A DNA stretch of 64,000 nt from CAIWHR01 sp963781285 (lineage in GTDB: Bacteria; Pseudomonadota; Gammaproteobacteria; Burkholderiales; Casimicrobiaceae), in the NCBI GenBank assembly GCA_963781285.1, contig CAWAFI010000005.1, positions 464,220 through 528,219 of the forward strand. Direction: 5' to 3'. Both the position numbers and the translations under genes were made by a program. The notes under the pieces are model-generated. The model worked only from the letters and a program-made list of their open reading frames with translations. It was not told where the DNA came from and did no database searches. Positions 20,956 to 29,214 of this stretch are shown in pieces. Position 1 is the stretch's first letter; every line of letters starts with the position of its first letter.

Positions 20956-21861
20956 ATGGAAATGAACTCGATCAGACGCGTCACGGTCGTCGGGCTGGGG
21001 ACCTTGGGAACGCAGATCGCCGTTCAGGCCGCGGCCTATGGGTACGACGTTTCCGGCTTTGCCCGAAATGTCGGAACGTTCGGCGACATGCAGGCCAAGA
21101 TACGGGGCGCGATGCAAATGACCCGCAAAGGGCCGACCTTTCCCATCGAGCAATGGACGGAGCACGCGAGCCGGGTGAAGCTCTACGACGACCTGGCCCG
21201 CGCGACGAGCACGGCTGACCTCGTGATCGAATCGATCCCGGAGGTGCTCGAGACCAAGCGGACGCTCTTCGCCCAACTCGACCAGCTCGCGCCTCCACAC
21301 GCAATCCTCGCCAGCAACAGCTCCTCGATACCCATTTCGCGAATCGAAAGTGCGACCAAACGGCCGGAAAAGTGCCTCAACCTGCACTTCTATCAGCCCG
21401 CGCTCGGCATGAACATGGCGGACGTGATGGGTGGAACGCGAACTTTGCCCGCGTCCCTGCTGGCGGCGTGCGACTTCGTTCGGGCGGTTGGTTGCGTGCC
21501 GCTGCGGGTGCAGAAGGAAATCCACGGCTTCTGCTTCAACAGCGTCTGGCGCGCTGTCAAGCGGCAGACGCTCTACATGTGGGCCGGCGGGTTCGTCGAC
21601 TTCCGCGACATCGACCGGGCCTGGATGGTGTTCACGGGAATGACTTACGGACCGTTCTTCCTCATGGACCTCGTCGGGCTGGACGTCGTCCTCGCTATCG
21701 AGCACTCCTACTTCCAGGAATCCGGCGATCCCCGCGACGAGCCGCCGCCGGCCCTCACCGATAAGGTGGCGCGTGGGGAATTGGGGGTGAAGACGGGCAA
21801 GGGGTTCTACACCTACCCGGATCCGGAGTGTGCCAGGGACGATTTCTTGGTGGCGCGTTGA
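20956..21861 (+). CDS. 3-hydroxyacyl-CoA dehydrogenase family protein
   Basis: This 301-residue NAD-dependent dehydrogenase has a Rossmann start (RVTVVGLGTLGTQIA), the ESIPEVLETKRTLFAQLD helix region, SNSSSIPIS, and the catalytic-His region LHFYQPALGMNMADVM. The C-terminal domain contains the conserved Asn region GFCFNSVWRAVKRQ and ends GVKTGKGFYTYPDPE. These match 3-hydroxybutyryl-CoA dehydrogenases and the related L-gulonate/lambda-crystallin group. The Asp/Glu that selects NAD is replaced (YDVSGFARN), so cofactor preference is uncertain. A GAGG ribosome-binding site precedes the ATG. It is plausibly linked metabolically to the neighbouring CoA-transferase, but reads on the opposite strand. 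Confidence 0.85.
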   Translation: MEMNSIRRVTVVGLGTLGTQIAVQAAAYGYDVSGFARNVGTFGDMQAKIRGAMQMTRKGPTFPIEQWTEHASRVKLYDDLARATSTADLVIESIPEVLETKRTLFAQLDQLAPPHAILASNSSSIPISRIESATKRPEKCLNLHFYQPALGMNMADVMGGTRTLPASLLAACDFVRAVGCVPLRVQKEIHGFCFNSVWRAVKRQTLYMWAGGFVDFRDIDRAWMVFTGMTYGPFFLMDLVGLDVVLAIEHSYFQESGDPRDEPPPALTDKVARGELGVKTGKGFYTYPDPECARDDFLVAR

Positions 21862-22026
21862 CGAATTTGGGGTGATCGACGGTTGAGGACGGACGCCACG
21901 GTCGGCCCGGCGTGGCGGGCCTGGGTGCCGAGGCGCGAGCCGTCGCTGACCGAGCGCGCTCGGGTCGCCAAGGCGCCGGACAAGGCTGGGGAGAAGGTCG
22001 CCCCCGCCGCTTCCCCGCTTCGAATG

Positions 22027-22254
22027 CGGCGCCACGTCGCCGGGCCAGCACGTCTGGACGGGAAGGCGCCCGAGGTCGACGTCGGCGCCCTCCCACACGA
22101 TCTCCTGGCACGGCGCCGACGTGCGCTCCTTCGGCGCCATGCGGAGCACCTGCTCGAACACGAGGCGCGTGTTCTGCCAGGCGTCCTTCAACCCCTTCGG
22201 CGGCTCCGGTTCCTTCCGAAGAAGGAGGGCCTGTTCATCAAGCTGACCGGGCGC
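22027..22254 (-). pseudogene. Remnant of a UbiD-family decarboxylase
   Basis: On the minus strand about 75 codons encode an internal UbiD segment: LLRKEPEPPKGLKDAWQ, then SAPCQEIVWEGADVDLGRLP and PVQTCWPGDVAP. These match UbiD-type prenyl-FMN decarboxylases, which are normally about 490-500 residues long. Similarity stops abruptly after CWPGDVAP on one side and before the Leu-rich stretch on the other, so most of the gene is gone. It lies among other gene fragments between the dehydrogenase and the folP copy. Confidence 0.72.
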
Positions 22255-22389
22255 GAGCTGCGGGAGTGACAGCAAAACGGCCTGGATCGTTCCGGCCAGC
22301 GTACGACGCGAATAGCGGTTACTAGTTTGATGTGCCGGCGCCCTGATGCGCGCGGGTGAGCCCACAGGACAGCCACAACCGGACTGACC

Positions 22390-22482
22390 ATGGAGACGAT
22401 CGCCTGTCCCTATTGCGACCTGCTGCCGCGCATCCCGGCGCTTCCGCCAGGTGGCAAAGCGCGTTGTCCACGCTCTAGCAAA
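22390..22482 (+). pseudogene. Truncated N-terminus of a PqiA-like protein
   Basis: The ATG at 22390 opens METIACPYCDLLPRIPALPP followed by GGKARCPR, the CxxC-type zinc-ribbon start of paraquat-inducible protein A. After about 31 codons the similarity ends, and 11 bp later the folP copy begins. The expected second zinc pair and all membrane helices are missing. The fragment marks the right junction of the inserted segment. Confidence 0.65.
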
Positions 22483-22493
22483 GCGCTCGTCAA

Positions 22494-22835
22494 TTCCTCG
22501 TCGCGCGGGCGCGGGCCTGCGAGGCGGCCGGCATCGTGCGCGAACGAATCGTCGTCGACCCGGGCTTTGGCTTTGGCAAGACGCTGGCGCATAATCTCGC
22601 CCTGTTGCGCGCGCTGCCGCAACTCGCGGCGATCGGGTATGCCGTGCTGGCCGGATTCTCGCGCAAGTCGTCGCTGGGCCAGATCACCGGTCGAGCGGCG
22701 GAAGAACGGCTGGCCGGTAGCCTCGCTGCGGCGCTGGCCGCAGTGGCGCGCGGCGCGTCGATCGTGCGTGTCCACGATGTGCGCGAGACCGTCGATGCGT
22801 TGAAGGTGTGGCAGGCGGTAGAGCGCGGCGCGTAG
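22494..22835 (+). pseudogene. folP: 5'-truncated second copy of folP (C-terminal 113 codons)
   Basis: This fragment encodes the C-terminal third of dihydropteroate synthase in frame, from LVARARACEAAG through DPGFGFGKT and SRKSSLG to its own TAG stop. It lacks the pterin-binding signatures and cannot be a working enzyme. It stands 34 bp before glmM, the position the end of folP normally occupies, so it is probably the original resident 3' end. It is identical to 15843-15962 for its first 120 bp, then differs from intact folP at about 25 of 222 positions, mostly silent, with a different C-terminus (ERGA instead of ERKD). Confidence 0.93.
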
Positions 22836-22869
22836 CGCTTCGAACGACATCCTCACTCGCATTCTCACG

Positions 22870-24237
22870 ATGACTCGACAATATTTCGGCACTGACGGCA
22901 TTCGCGGCCGCGTCGGCGAATTGCCGATCACGCCCGAGCTCGTCCTGAAGCTCGGCTGGGCAGCAGGGCGTGTGCTCGCCGCCGAGACCATGCACGCGGG
23001 CGGACGCCCGGCCGTGCTGATCGGCAAGGACACGCGCATCTCCGGCTATCTGCTCGAGGCCGCGCTGGAGTCGGGGCTCTCGGCGGCGGGCGTCGACGTC
23101 TACCTGTCGGGACCGTTGCCCACGCCGGCCGTCGCGTATCTGACCCGCGCGCTGCGCCTGTCCGCGGGCATCGTGATCAGCGCGTCGCACAATCCGTTCG
23201 ACGACAACGGCATCAAATTCTTCTCCGCGGCCGGGGCCAAGCTGCCCGACGCGGTCGAGCAGGCCGTCGAGCGCGCGATGGCATTGCCGCTCGCCTGCGT
23301 GCCCTCCGTCGATCTCGGCAAGGCGCGCCGGATCGACGATGCGGCCGGTCGCTACATCGAGTTCTGCAAGAGCACGTTTCCCAACGAGCTCGACCTCAAG
23401 GGCTGGCGCATCGTCGTCGACTGCGCCAACGGCGCCGGCTACCACGTCGCACCGCCGGTCTTTCACGAGCTGGGCGCCGAGGTGATCCCGGTCGGGAACG
23501 AGCCCAACGGCATCAATATCAACGCGGAGGTCGGCGCGACGCATCCGGAGTACTTGCGCAAAGCAGTCATCGAGCACGATGCCCACCTCGGCATCGCGCT
23601 CGACGGCGACGGTGACCGGCTGCTCATGGCCGACCGCGATGGGTGCATCTACGACGGCGACCAGCTGCTCTATATCATTGCGATGGATTACCGGCGGCGC
23701 GGTGCGCTCGCCTCCGGCGGCATCGTCGGTACGCTGATGAGCAACCTCGGCCTCGAGCAGGCACTGGGACGCGAAGGCCTCGCGCTCGAGCGCGCGCCGG
23801 TCGGCGACCGCTACGTGCTGGAACGCCTGATCGAGAAGCGCTGGCAGTTGGGCGGCGAAAACTCCGGGCACCTGCTGTGCCTCGACAAGCACACGACCGG
23901 TGACGCGATCGTCTCCGCGCTTGCCGTGCTGCGTGCGCTGGTCGAGCAGGAGGTGACGCTGGCGGCCGCCGCGGCGCCGGTCACGCTGTTCCCGCAACGG
24001 TTGATCAATGTCCGTATGCCGAAGGGCTTCGACTGGCATGGCAACGCGGCGATTCGCGCTGCGGAGGACGACGCCCGCACGGCGCTCGGGGATGGCGGCC
24101 GGATCCTGCTGCGCCCTTCGGGCACCGAACCGGTGCTGCGCGTGATGGTCGAGGCGGCGGACCGGCACACCGCCGACGCCTGCGCCCAGCGCGTGGCCAG
24201 CAGGATCACGGCCACGCTGGAAAAAGTCTCGGGCTGA
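22870..24237 (+). CDS. glmM: Phosphoglucosamine mutase
   Basis: GlmM converts glucosamine-6-phosphate to glucosamine-1-phosphate for UDP-GlcNAc, peptidoglycan and LPS. The 455-residue enzyme has the N-terminal YFGTDGIRGRVG, the phosphoserine loop SASHNP with catalytic Ser106, the metal loop LDGDGDR, the sugar loop GGENSGH, and the C-terminal phosphate loop RPSGTEPVLRVMVE. All four phosphohexomutase domains are present. It normally follows folP directly; here it follows the folP fragment. It ends 2 bp before relA, so the two are co-transcribed. Confidence 0.96.
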   Translation: MTRQYFGTDGIRGRVGELPITPELVLKLGWAAGRVLAAETMHAGGRPAVLIGKDTRISGYLLEAALESGLSAAGVDVYLSGPLPTPAVAYLTRALRLSAGIVISASHNPFDDNGIKFFSAAGAKLPDAVEQAVERAMALPLACVPSVDLGKARRIDDAAGRYIEFCKSTFPNELDLKGWRIVVDCANGAGYHVAPPVFHELGAEVIPVGNEPNGININAEVGATHPEYLRKAVIEHDAHLGIALDGDGDRLLMADRDGCIYDGDQLLYIIAMDYRRRGALASGGIVGTLMSNLGLEQALGREGLALERAPVGDRYVLERLIEKRWQLGGENSGHLLCLDKHTTGDAIVSALAVLRALVEQEVTLAAAAAPVTLFPQRLINVRMPKGFDWHGNAAIRAAEDDARTALGDGGRILLRPSGTEPVLRVMVEAADRHTADACAQRVASRITATLEKVSG

Positions 24238-24239
24238 AC

Positions 24240-26459
24240 ATGGTGGCGGCGCTCTCTGCCGCGCCCGAAGCGGCTGCGCCGCAGGCGATCGCGGCGTGGC
24301 TCGACGGCTTGCGCGGCACCTATCCCGATGTCGACCGTGACGCGCTCGCCGCCGCGTACGCCTACGCGCGCGAGCGTTGCGGTGACGCGCGCGGGCGTGA
24401 CGGCGAACCGGTGCAGGACCGCGCGAGTGGCGCCGCGGCGATTCTCGCCGGTCTCAAGCTCGATGCCGCGACGGTTCGCGCCGCGTTGATGATCGGCCTT
24501 CCCGTCGCCAAATCGTTCGATGCGGAGGATGTCGCGGCACACTTTGGCGCGGACGTCGCGACGCTGGTCGCGGGTGTGGCGCGGATGGACGAGATTCGCG
24601 CGCTGCCGGTGACCGGCGACGCCGACGAGCGCGCCGCGCAGGCCGAGCGACTGCGCAAGATGCTGCTGGCGATGGTCGAGGACATCCGGGTCGTGCTGAT
24701 CAAGCTTGCCGAGCGGACCCAGGCGCTGCGCTACCTCGTGTCGGCGGGGCGCGAGCAGGTCGAGATGCGCGAGCGTACTGCGCGCGAGGTGCAAGACCTC
24801 TTCGCGCCGCTCGCCAACCGGCTGGGCGTGTGGCAACTGAAGTGGGAGCTCGAGGATTTGAGCTTGCGCGTGCTCGAGCCCGACACGTACAAGGCGATCG
24901 CGAAGATGCTCGACGAGCGCCGGGTCGATCGCGAGCGTTACATCGAAGCGATCGTCGCGCTCCTGCGGCGCGAGCTTGCGGCCGCGGGCATCCGGGCTGA
25001 TGTGACCGGCCGGCCGAAGCACATCTACAGCATCTGGAACAAGATGCGGCGCAAGCAATCCGGCATCGAGGCGCTCTACGACATCCGCGCGGTGCGGATC
25101 CTGGTCGACGACGTCAAGGATTGCTACGCGGCGCTTGGCATCGTGCATCACCTGTGGACGCCGCTCCCGCGCGAATTCGACGACTACATCGCGAAGCCGA
25201 AAGCGAACCATTACCGTTCGCTGCATACCGCGGTGATCGGCCCGGAGGGCAAGCCGCTCGAGGTTCAGATCCGCACGTTCGACATGCACCAGCACTCGGA
25301 GTATGGCGTCGCCGCGCATTGGCGCTACAAGGAGGGGGGGCAGAAAGGCGTTCGCCGCGACCCCGCATTCGAGGATCGGATCGCCTGGCTGCGCCAGGTG
25401 CTCGACTGGAAGGACGCGGTGGCCGACGCGTCGGAGTGGCTCTCCGCGTTCAAGAGCAGCCTCTTCACCGATACGATCTATGTGCTGACCCCGCAGGGCA
25501 GGGTCGTGGACCTGCCACGCGGCGCGACGCCGGTGGACTTCGCCTACGCCGTGCATACGAGCCTCGGGCACCGCTGCCGCGGTGCGCGCGTCGACGGCGC
25601 GATGGTGCCGCTCAACTATGTGCTCAAGAACGGTCAGCAGGTCGAGATCGTCGCGGCGAAGCAGGGAGGGCCGTCGCGGGACTGGGTCAATCCCGAGCTC
25701 GGGTATGTGACGAGCCACCGCGCCCGAACCAAGGTGCGCCAATGGTTCAAGGCGCAGCAGCAGGAAGAAACGATCGCCCACGGGCGCGCCGTCGTCGAAC
25801 GGGAGCTGGCGCGGGCCGGCGCCACCGCGGTGAACCTCGACGCGGTCGCTGCGAAGGCCGGCTTCGAGAAGTCCGACGAGCTGTTCGCGGCCGTCGGGCG
25901 CGAGGAGCTCAACACGCGTCAGATCCAGACCGCGATCAAGGCGGTCGTCGCGCCGGGCGCTGCGCCCGCGGCCGAGCCGGAGCCCGGCGTGTTGCGGCAG
26001 AGCAAGGCGGCGGGCGCCGGCAAAGGGATTCTCGTCGTCGGCGTCGACCGGCTGATGACGGTGCTCGCGCGCTGCTGCAAGCCGGCGCCGCCGGATGGGA
26101 TCGTCGGCTTCGTCACGCGTGGGAAGGGCGTCACGATCCACCGGCAGAGTTGCCCCAACGTCGCCCGCCTGCGCGCGCGGGAGCCGGAACGTCTCATCAC
26201 GGCGGACTGGGGCGCGCCACGCGACGAGGTGTTCCCGGTCGACGTCGTGCTCGAGGCGGCGGATCGGCAGGGGCTGCTGCGCGACGTCAGCGAAATATTC
26301 TCGCGCGAGCGGATCAACGTCACCGCTGCCAACACGCTGACGCGCGACATGCGCTCGCGGATGGCGTTCACGCTCGAGGTGAAAAGCCTGGATGCGCTCG
26401 CCCGCGCGCTCGCGCTCGTCCGCGACGTGCCCGGCGTGGTCTCGGCGGGACGCCGCTGA
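24240..26459 (+). CDS. relA: GTP pyrophosphokinase RelA (synthetase-only)
   Basis: RelA makes (p)ppGpp on stalled ribosomes in the stringent response. The 739-residue protein starts with a degenerate HD domain in which the catalytic His-Asp is lost (ALMIGLPVAK in place of the hydrolase motif). It is followed by the synthetase domain with the EFDD motif (312-315) that marks monofunctional RelA, then HYRSLHT and EVQIRTFDMH. A TGS domain (FTDTIYVLTPQGRVVDLP), a Cys-rich conserved region (CCKPAPPDGIVGFVTRGKGV) and a C-terminal ACT domain complete the RelA layout. It starts 2 bp after glmM. Confidence 0.94.
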   Translation: MVAALSAAPEAAAPQAIAAWLDGLRGTYPDVDRDALAAAYAYARERCGDARGRDGEPVQDRASGAAAILAGLKLDAATVRAALMIGLPVAKSFDAEDVAAHFGADVATLVAGVARMDEIRALPVTGDADERAAQAERLRKMLLAMVEDIRVVLIKLAERTQALRYLVSAGREQVEMRERTAREVQDLFAPLANRLGVWQLKWELEDLSLRVLEPDTYKAIAKMLDERRVDRERYIEAIVALLRRELAAAGIRADVTGRPKHIYSIWNKMRRKQSGIEALYDIRAVRILVDDVKDCYAALGIVHHLWTPLPREFDDYIAKPKANHYRSLHTAVIGPEGKPLEVQIRTFDMHQHSEYGVAAHWRYKEGGQKGVRRDPAFEDRIAWLRQVLDWKDAVADASEWLSAFKSSLFTDTIYVLTPQGRVVDLPRGATPVDFAYAVHTSLGHRCRGARVDGAMVPLNYVLKNGQQVEIVAAKQGGPSRDWVNPELGYVTSHRARTKVRQWFKAQQQEETIAHGRAVVERELARAGATAVNLDAVAAKAGFEKSDELFAAVGREELNTRQIQTAIKAVVAPGAAPAAEPEPGVLRQSKAAGAGKGILVVGVDRLMTVLARCCKPAPPDGIVGFVTRGKGVTIHRQSCPNVARLRAREPERLITADWGAPRDEVFPVDVVLEAADRQGLLRDVSEIFSRERINVTAANTLTRDMRSRMAFTLEVKSLDALARALALVRDVPGVVSAGRR

Positions 26460-26517
26460 CGCGCAAGCGCGGTGCGCGATCGGCGATCGGCCACCGCGGG
26501 AGTTGCCAGCGCCGAAT

Positions 26518-27054
26518 ATGCGCACCGATGTCAGTGGGCGGCAGCTTTTTCAGGAAGGCGTCCGGCCGGGAAGAACTGTTCCGATTCCGGAAACCCTTGG
26601 TCGGGCCCGAATCCTCCTCGATGACACAGGGTTGGCGCCGCCCGCCATCGGCGCCGTTTACGCGCTGCTGGAAGAAAACGGAATCACAGACAGATTGATG
26701 AAGATGGGCCACCAGGGTTCGGCCAAGCCTTTCACGAGGAGATTAACGATTACGTCCGGGCGCACCTTCCCAAAGGTGAGTCCCTATACGCCGCCGCCTC
26801 CCGATCCGTGCCAGGCGCAGAAAAATGCCTACAACCAAGCTGCACGGCTCGTCGAACAGTTGCGGGACGCAATCACCGCTCTCCGCGAGAAGTTTGCACA
26901 GGCTTCTCCTTCGGAAAGGCCGGATATCGCTGAGGAAATTGCGGAGACGCGGGCAAGTCTGGATCAAGCCCTTGCCGCGGCGCAGCAGGCGCAAGATGCC
27001 TACGACCAGTGCCGCGATCAGAACTCGAACCTCAGGAAGGAGTTCACCTTCTGA
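26518..27054 (+). CDS. Hypothetical protein with helical C-terminal half
   Basis: This 178-residue product is not recognised. The first 60 residues look globular (GRQLFQEGVRPGRTVPIPE, GAVYALLEENGITDRL). A short Pro-rich linker (YTPPPPDPC) leads into a long amphipathic Gln/Ala/Glu-rich helix, probably a coiled coil, from about residue 98 to 165 (NQAARLVEQLRDAITALREK). No signal peptide or membrane segment is visible. An ATG at 26698 is an alternative start that would keep only the linker and helix. It lies just after relA and before the carbonic anhydrase fragment. Confidence 0.45.
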   Translation: MRTDVSGRQLFQEGVRPGRTVPIPETLGRARILLDDTGLAPPAIGAVYALLEENGITDRLMKMGHQGSAKPFTRRLTITSGRTFPKVSPYTPPPPDPCQAQKNAYNQAARLVEQLRDAITALREKFAQASPSERPDIAEEIAETRASLDQALAAAQQAQDAYDQCRDQNSNLRKEFTF

Positions 27055-27129
27055 TTCGCCCACACCGCGCGCGGGCAATATCGACGCAACTTCGCAAAGG
27101 GCGCACGATTCCGCAAGCGCCGTGCGCGA

Positions 27130-27228
27130 TCAGGCGGCGCCGGCGCTTCCCAACGTCGCGATCGCCTGCGGGTATTCGATCTCGAGCGCTTCCACGCCAT
27201 CGACCTCGAGACCGAGGTCGCGGACCAG
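27130..27228 (-). pseudogene. 3'-terminal fragment of a carbonic anhydrase gene
   Basis: These 99 bp repeat the last 33 codons of the intact carbonic anhydrase gene (29215-29313) in the same orientation. The first 79 bp in gene direction (27228 down to 27150) are identical. The last 20 bp up to the stop codon diverge but keep the frame and the stop, giving TLGSAGAA in place of TLASHGGA. This end is therefore a genuine homologous gene end, not random sequence. The two copies bracket the nucleotide cyclase gene. Confidence 0.88.
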
Positions 27229-27540
27229 CTCAGCTGAACTGGCCACTGGTGAGTCGAACCCGCGTCGTGCGTCCACCGCATGGCTTCTTCACCCCGTTCG
27301 AGCTTGCATCGCATATCGGGCAACGGTAACTACGGTCTCCGGCAAGACTCGAGCGCGCTTCTCAACACGCGCGCCAACAACGTCATGCGGGACAACGGTT
27401 TCCACACCGCCGGCACGCTGACGTTCGTGAGCGGCGACTTGCCCAACCTCCACCGACCGTTGACCCGCGCGACTGGACGCTCAATACTCGGGTTCGCGTG
27501 ATTGAGACAGCGATCCGTAAGCAGCTATCCGGAGGGAACT
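27229..27540. other. Gap before the cyclase gene
   Basis: This 312-bp stretch has no recognised gene. One plus-strand frame (27280-27501) encodes SSALLNTRANNVMRDNGFHT and reads somewhat like coding sequence, but matches no known family. The cyclase ribosome-binding site GGAGGG lies at 27531-27536. Confidence 0.4.
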
Positions 27541-29040
27541 GTGGACCCGTCGAGCGTCAAGCGCCGGCTGACGTGCATCCTCGCAGCCGATGCCGTTGGC
27601 TACAGCATGCAGATGGGCCAGGACGAAGAGGGCACGATTCGCGTGCTATCGGCCCACCGCGCCGTCATCGATGGAATCATTACCTTCCATCAAGGCCGCA
27701 TCGTGAGTACGGCGGGTGATTCGGTCGTCGCCGAGTTCGCGAGCGCGGTGGACGCGGTGCGCTGCGCGGTCGAGATCCAGGAGGCCCTGAAGACCCGCAA
27801 CGATTCGCTTCCAGAACATCGCCAGATGCATTTCCGGGTGGGGGTCAATCTCGGCGATGTGGTGGTCAAGAACGAAGACCTGCTGGGCGACGGGGTCAAC
27901 GTTGCCGCGCGCCTCGAGACGATCGCCGAGCCCGGTGGCATTTGCATCTCGTCTTCCGTGTACGACCAGATCACCGGGAAGCTCGACCTGGGCTTTCAGG
28001 ACATCGGTGAGCAGAGCCTGAAGAACATTTCGCGGCCGATCCGTGTCTATCGAGTGTCCGGGGCCGCACTGCCCTTGCGCCCGCCGCTGACCGCGCCGGC
28101 GGCACCTCCCGCGTCGAGGGCGCGCATCCCTGTTCCGTGGCTGATCGGGGCCGTCGTCGCGGTCGTGATCGGCGCCGCGGCGGCGTGGCAGGGTGGATGG
28201 TTGCGATCCGGTTCGACCGACAGCGCGAGCACGACGTCGGCAGCAGCACCGGCCGTGGCGCCGCTTGCTCACACCGGTGACAAAAGTACTCCCCCGGGTG
28301 CTGTCGTCGACACCAGTGCATCCCGCACGCAGGCCGAGTCGGAAGCGCAACGGCTGCGTTCCGATGCCGAGGCCCTCAAGCGGCAAGCCGAGGCCGAGCT
28401 GGCGCGCGCACGCTCCGAGGCGGAGGCGGGCCGGGCGGCGAGGGCGAAGGCGGAGGCCGACGCGTCGGCGGCGCGGTTGCGCGCGCAGGCCGAAGCCGAC
28501 GCGGCGCGGATTCGCGCCGATGCCGAAGCGGCTGCGGCGCGCACCAAGAGCCAAGCAGAGGCCGCTGCGCGGGCAACCGAGATGCAGATCGCCAAGGCCA
28601 GAGAAGCCCCGCCAGAGGGCGCGGCCAAGGCCCGTGATTCGGCCGCCAGCGCACCGGCGACCGTCGCTGCGCGCGCATCCCCGCTCAACGTTGGCCGCTT
28701 TGACGGCATCTGGAACGTCACCGTTACTTGTTCGAAGGCCGCGGACGGTGCCCTCGGTTACACAAAGGCATTCGTAGCTCAAGTGAAGGACGGGGTGCTG
28801 TGGGGAGAAGATGGCATCGAAGGAAATGCAAGCTGGCTCCGGCTCCGGGGCGACATTCAACCCGACGGCAGCGCAAAGCTCGACGCGAACGGCCTCACGG
28901 GCGACCCCAAGTTCAACATAAAGGGTGTGCAGAAGGGCGTCCCCTACGCGTATCAGGTGGAGGCCCGCTTCGAGGGCTCGCGTGGAACCGGCCGTCGCGT
29001 GCAACTCCGGGCTTGCGATCTTACGTTCGCCAAGCAGTAG
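27541..29040 (+). CDS. Class III adenylate/guanylate cyclase with membrane anchor and coiled coil
   Basis: This is a 499-residue nucleotide cyclase. The N-terminal catalytic domain (about 5-172) has both metal-binding aspartates, Asp17 in AADAVGYS and Asp60 in TAGDSVVAEF, and the transition-state pair Asn120/Arg124 in GDGVNVAARLE. One membrane helix (about 199-216) follows. Next comes a Ser/Thr/Ala linker, an uninterrupted Ala/Glu/Arg coiled coil (about 255-375), and a C-terminal domain of about 100 residues beginning GRFDGIWNVTVTCSKAADG with two Cys residues. GTG at 27541 is preferred because GGAGGG lies 5 bp upstream and the conserved domain starts there. The gene lies between the two carbonic anhydrase 3' ends. 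Confidence 0.9.
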   Translation: MDPSSVKRRLTCILAADAVGYSMQMGQDEEGTIRVLSAHRAVIDGIITFHQGRIVSTAGDSVVAEFASAVDAVRCAVEIQEALKTRNDSLPEHRQMHFRVGVNLGDVVVKNEDLLGDGVNVAARLETIAEPGGICISSSVYDQITGKLDLGFQDIGEQSLKNISRPIRVYRVSGAALPLRPPLTAPAAPPASRARIPVPWLIGAVVAVVIGAAAAWQGGWLRSGSTDSASTTSAAAPAVAPLAHTGDKSTPPGAVVDTSASRTQAESEAQRLRSDAEALKRQAEAELARARSEAEAGRAARAKAEADASAARLRAQAEADAARIRADAEAAAARTKSQAEAAARATEMQIAKAREAPPEGAAKARDSAASAPATVAARASPLNVGRFDGIWNVTVTCSKAADGALGYTKAFVAQVKDGVLWGEDGIEGNASWLRLRGDIQPDGSAKLDANGLTGDPKFNIKGVQKGVPYAYQVEARFEGSRGTGRRVQLRACDLTFAKQ

Positions 29041-29214
29041 TCTCGCTACGACATTCGCGGGCCGCAACGTGGGAAACGATCGACGGCGTCGAATCGTCGG
29101 TGGAGGAAGCGTTGGTCGAGATGTACCTTCGACGTGGCCGAGGCCGAATTGCAGTCGCACTTCGCGACGACCGATGACACTGAGACGCGCGTAGCGGCCT
29201 GACCCCGGCTGCGA

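Noticed and set aside
26460..27054. 26518-27054 as a phage or toxin gene
   Set aside because: Only a coiled-coil helix and a Pro-rich linker are visible, which is not enough to assign a role.
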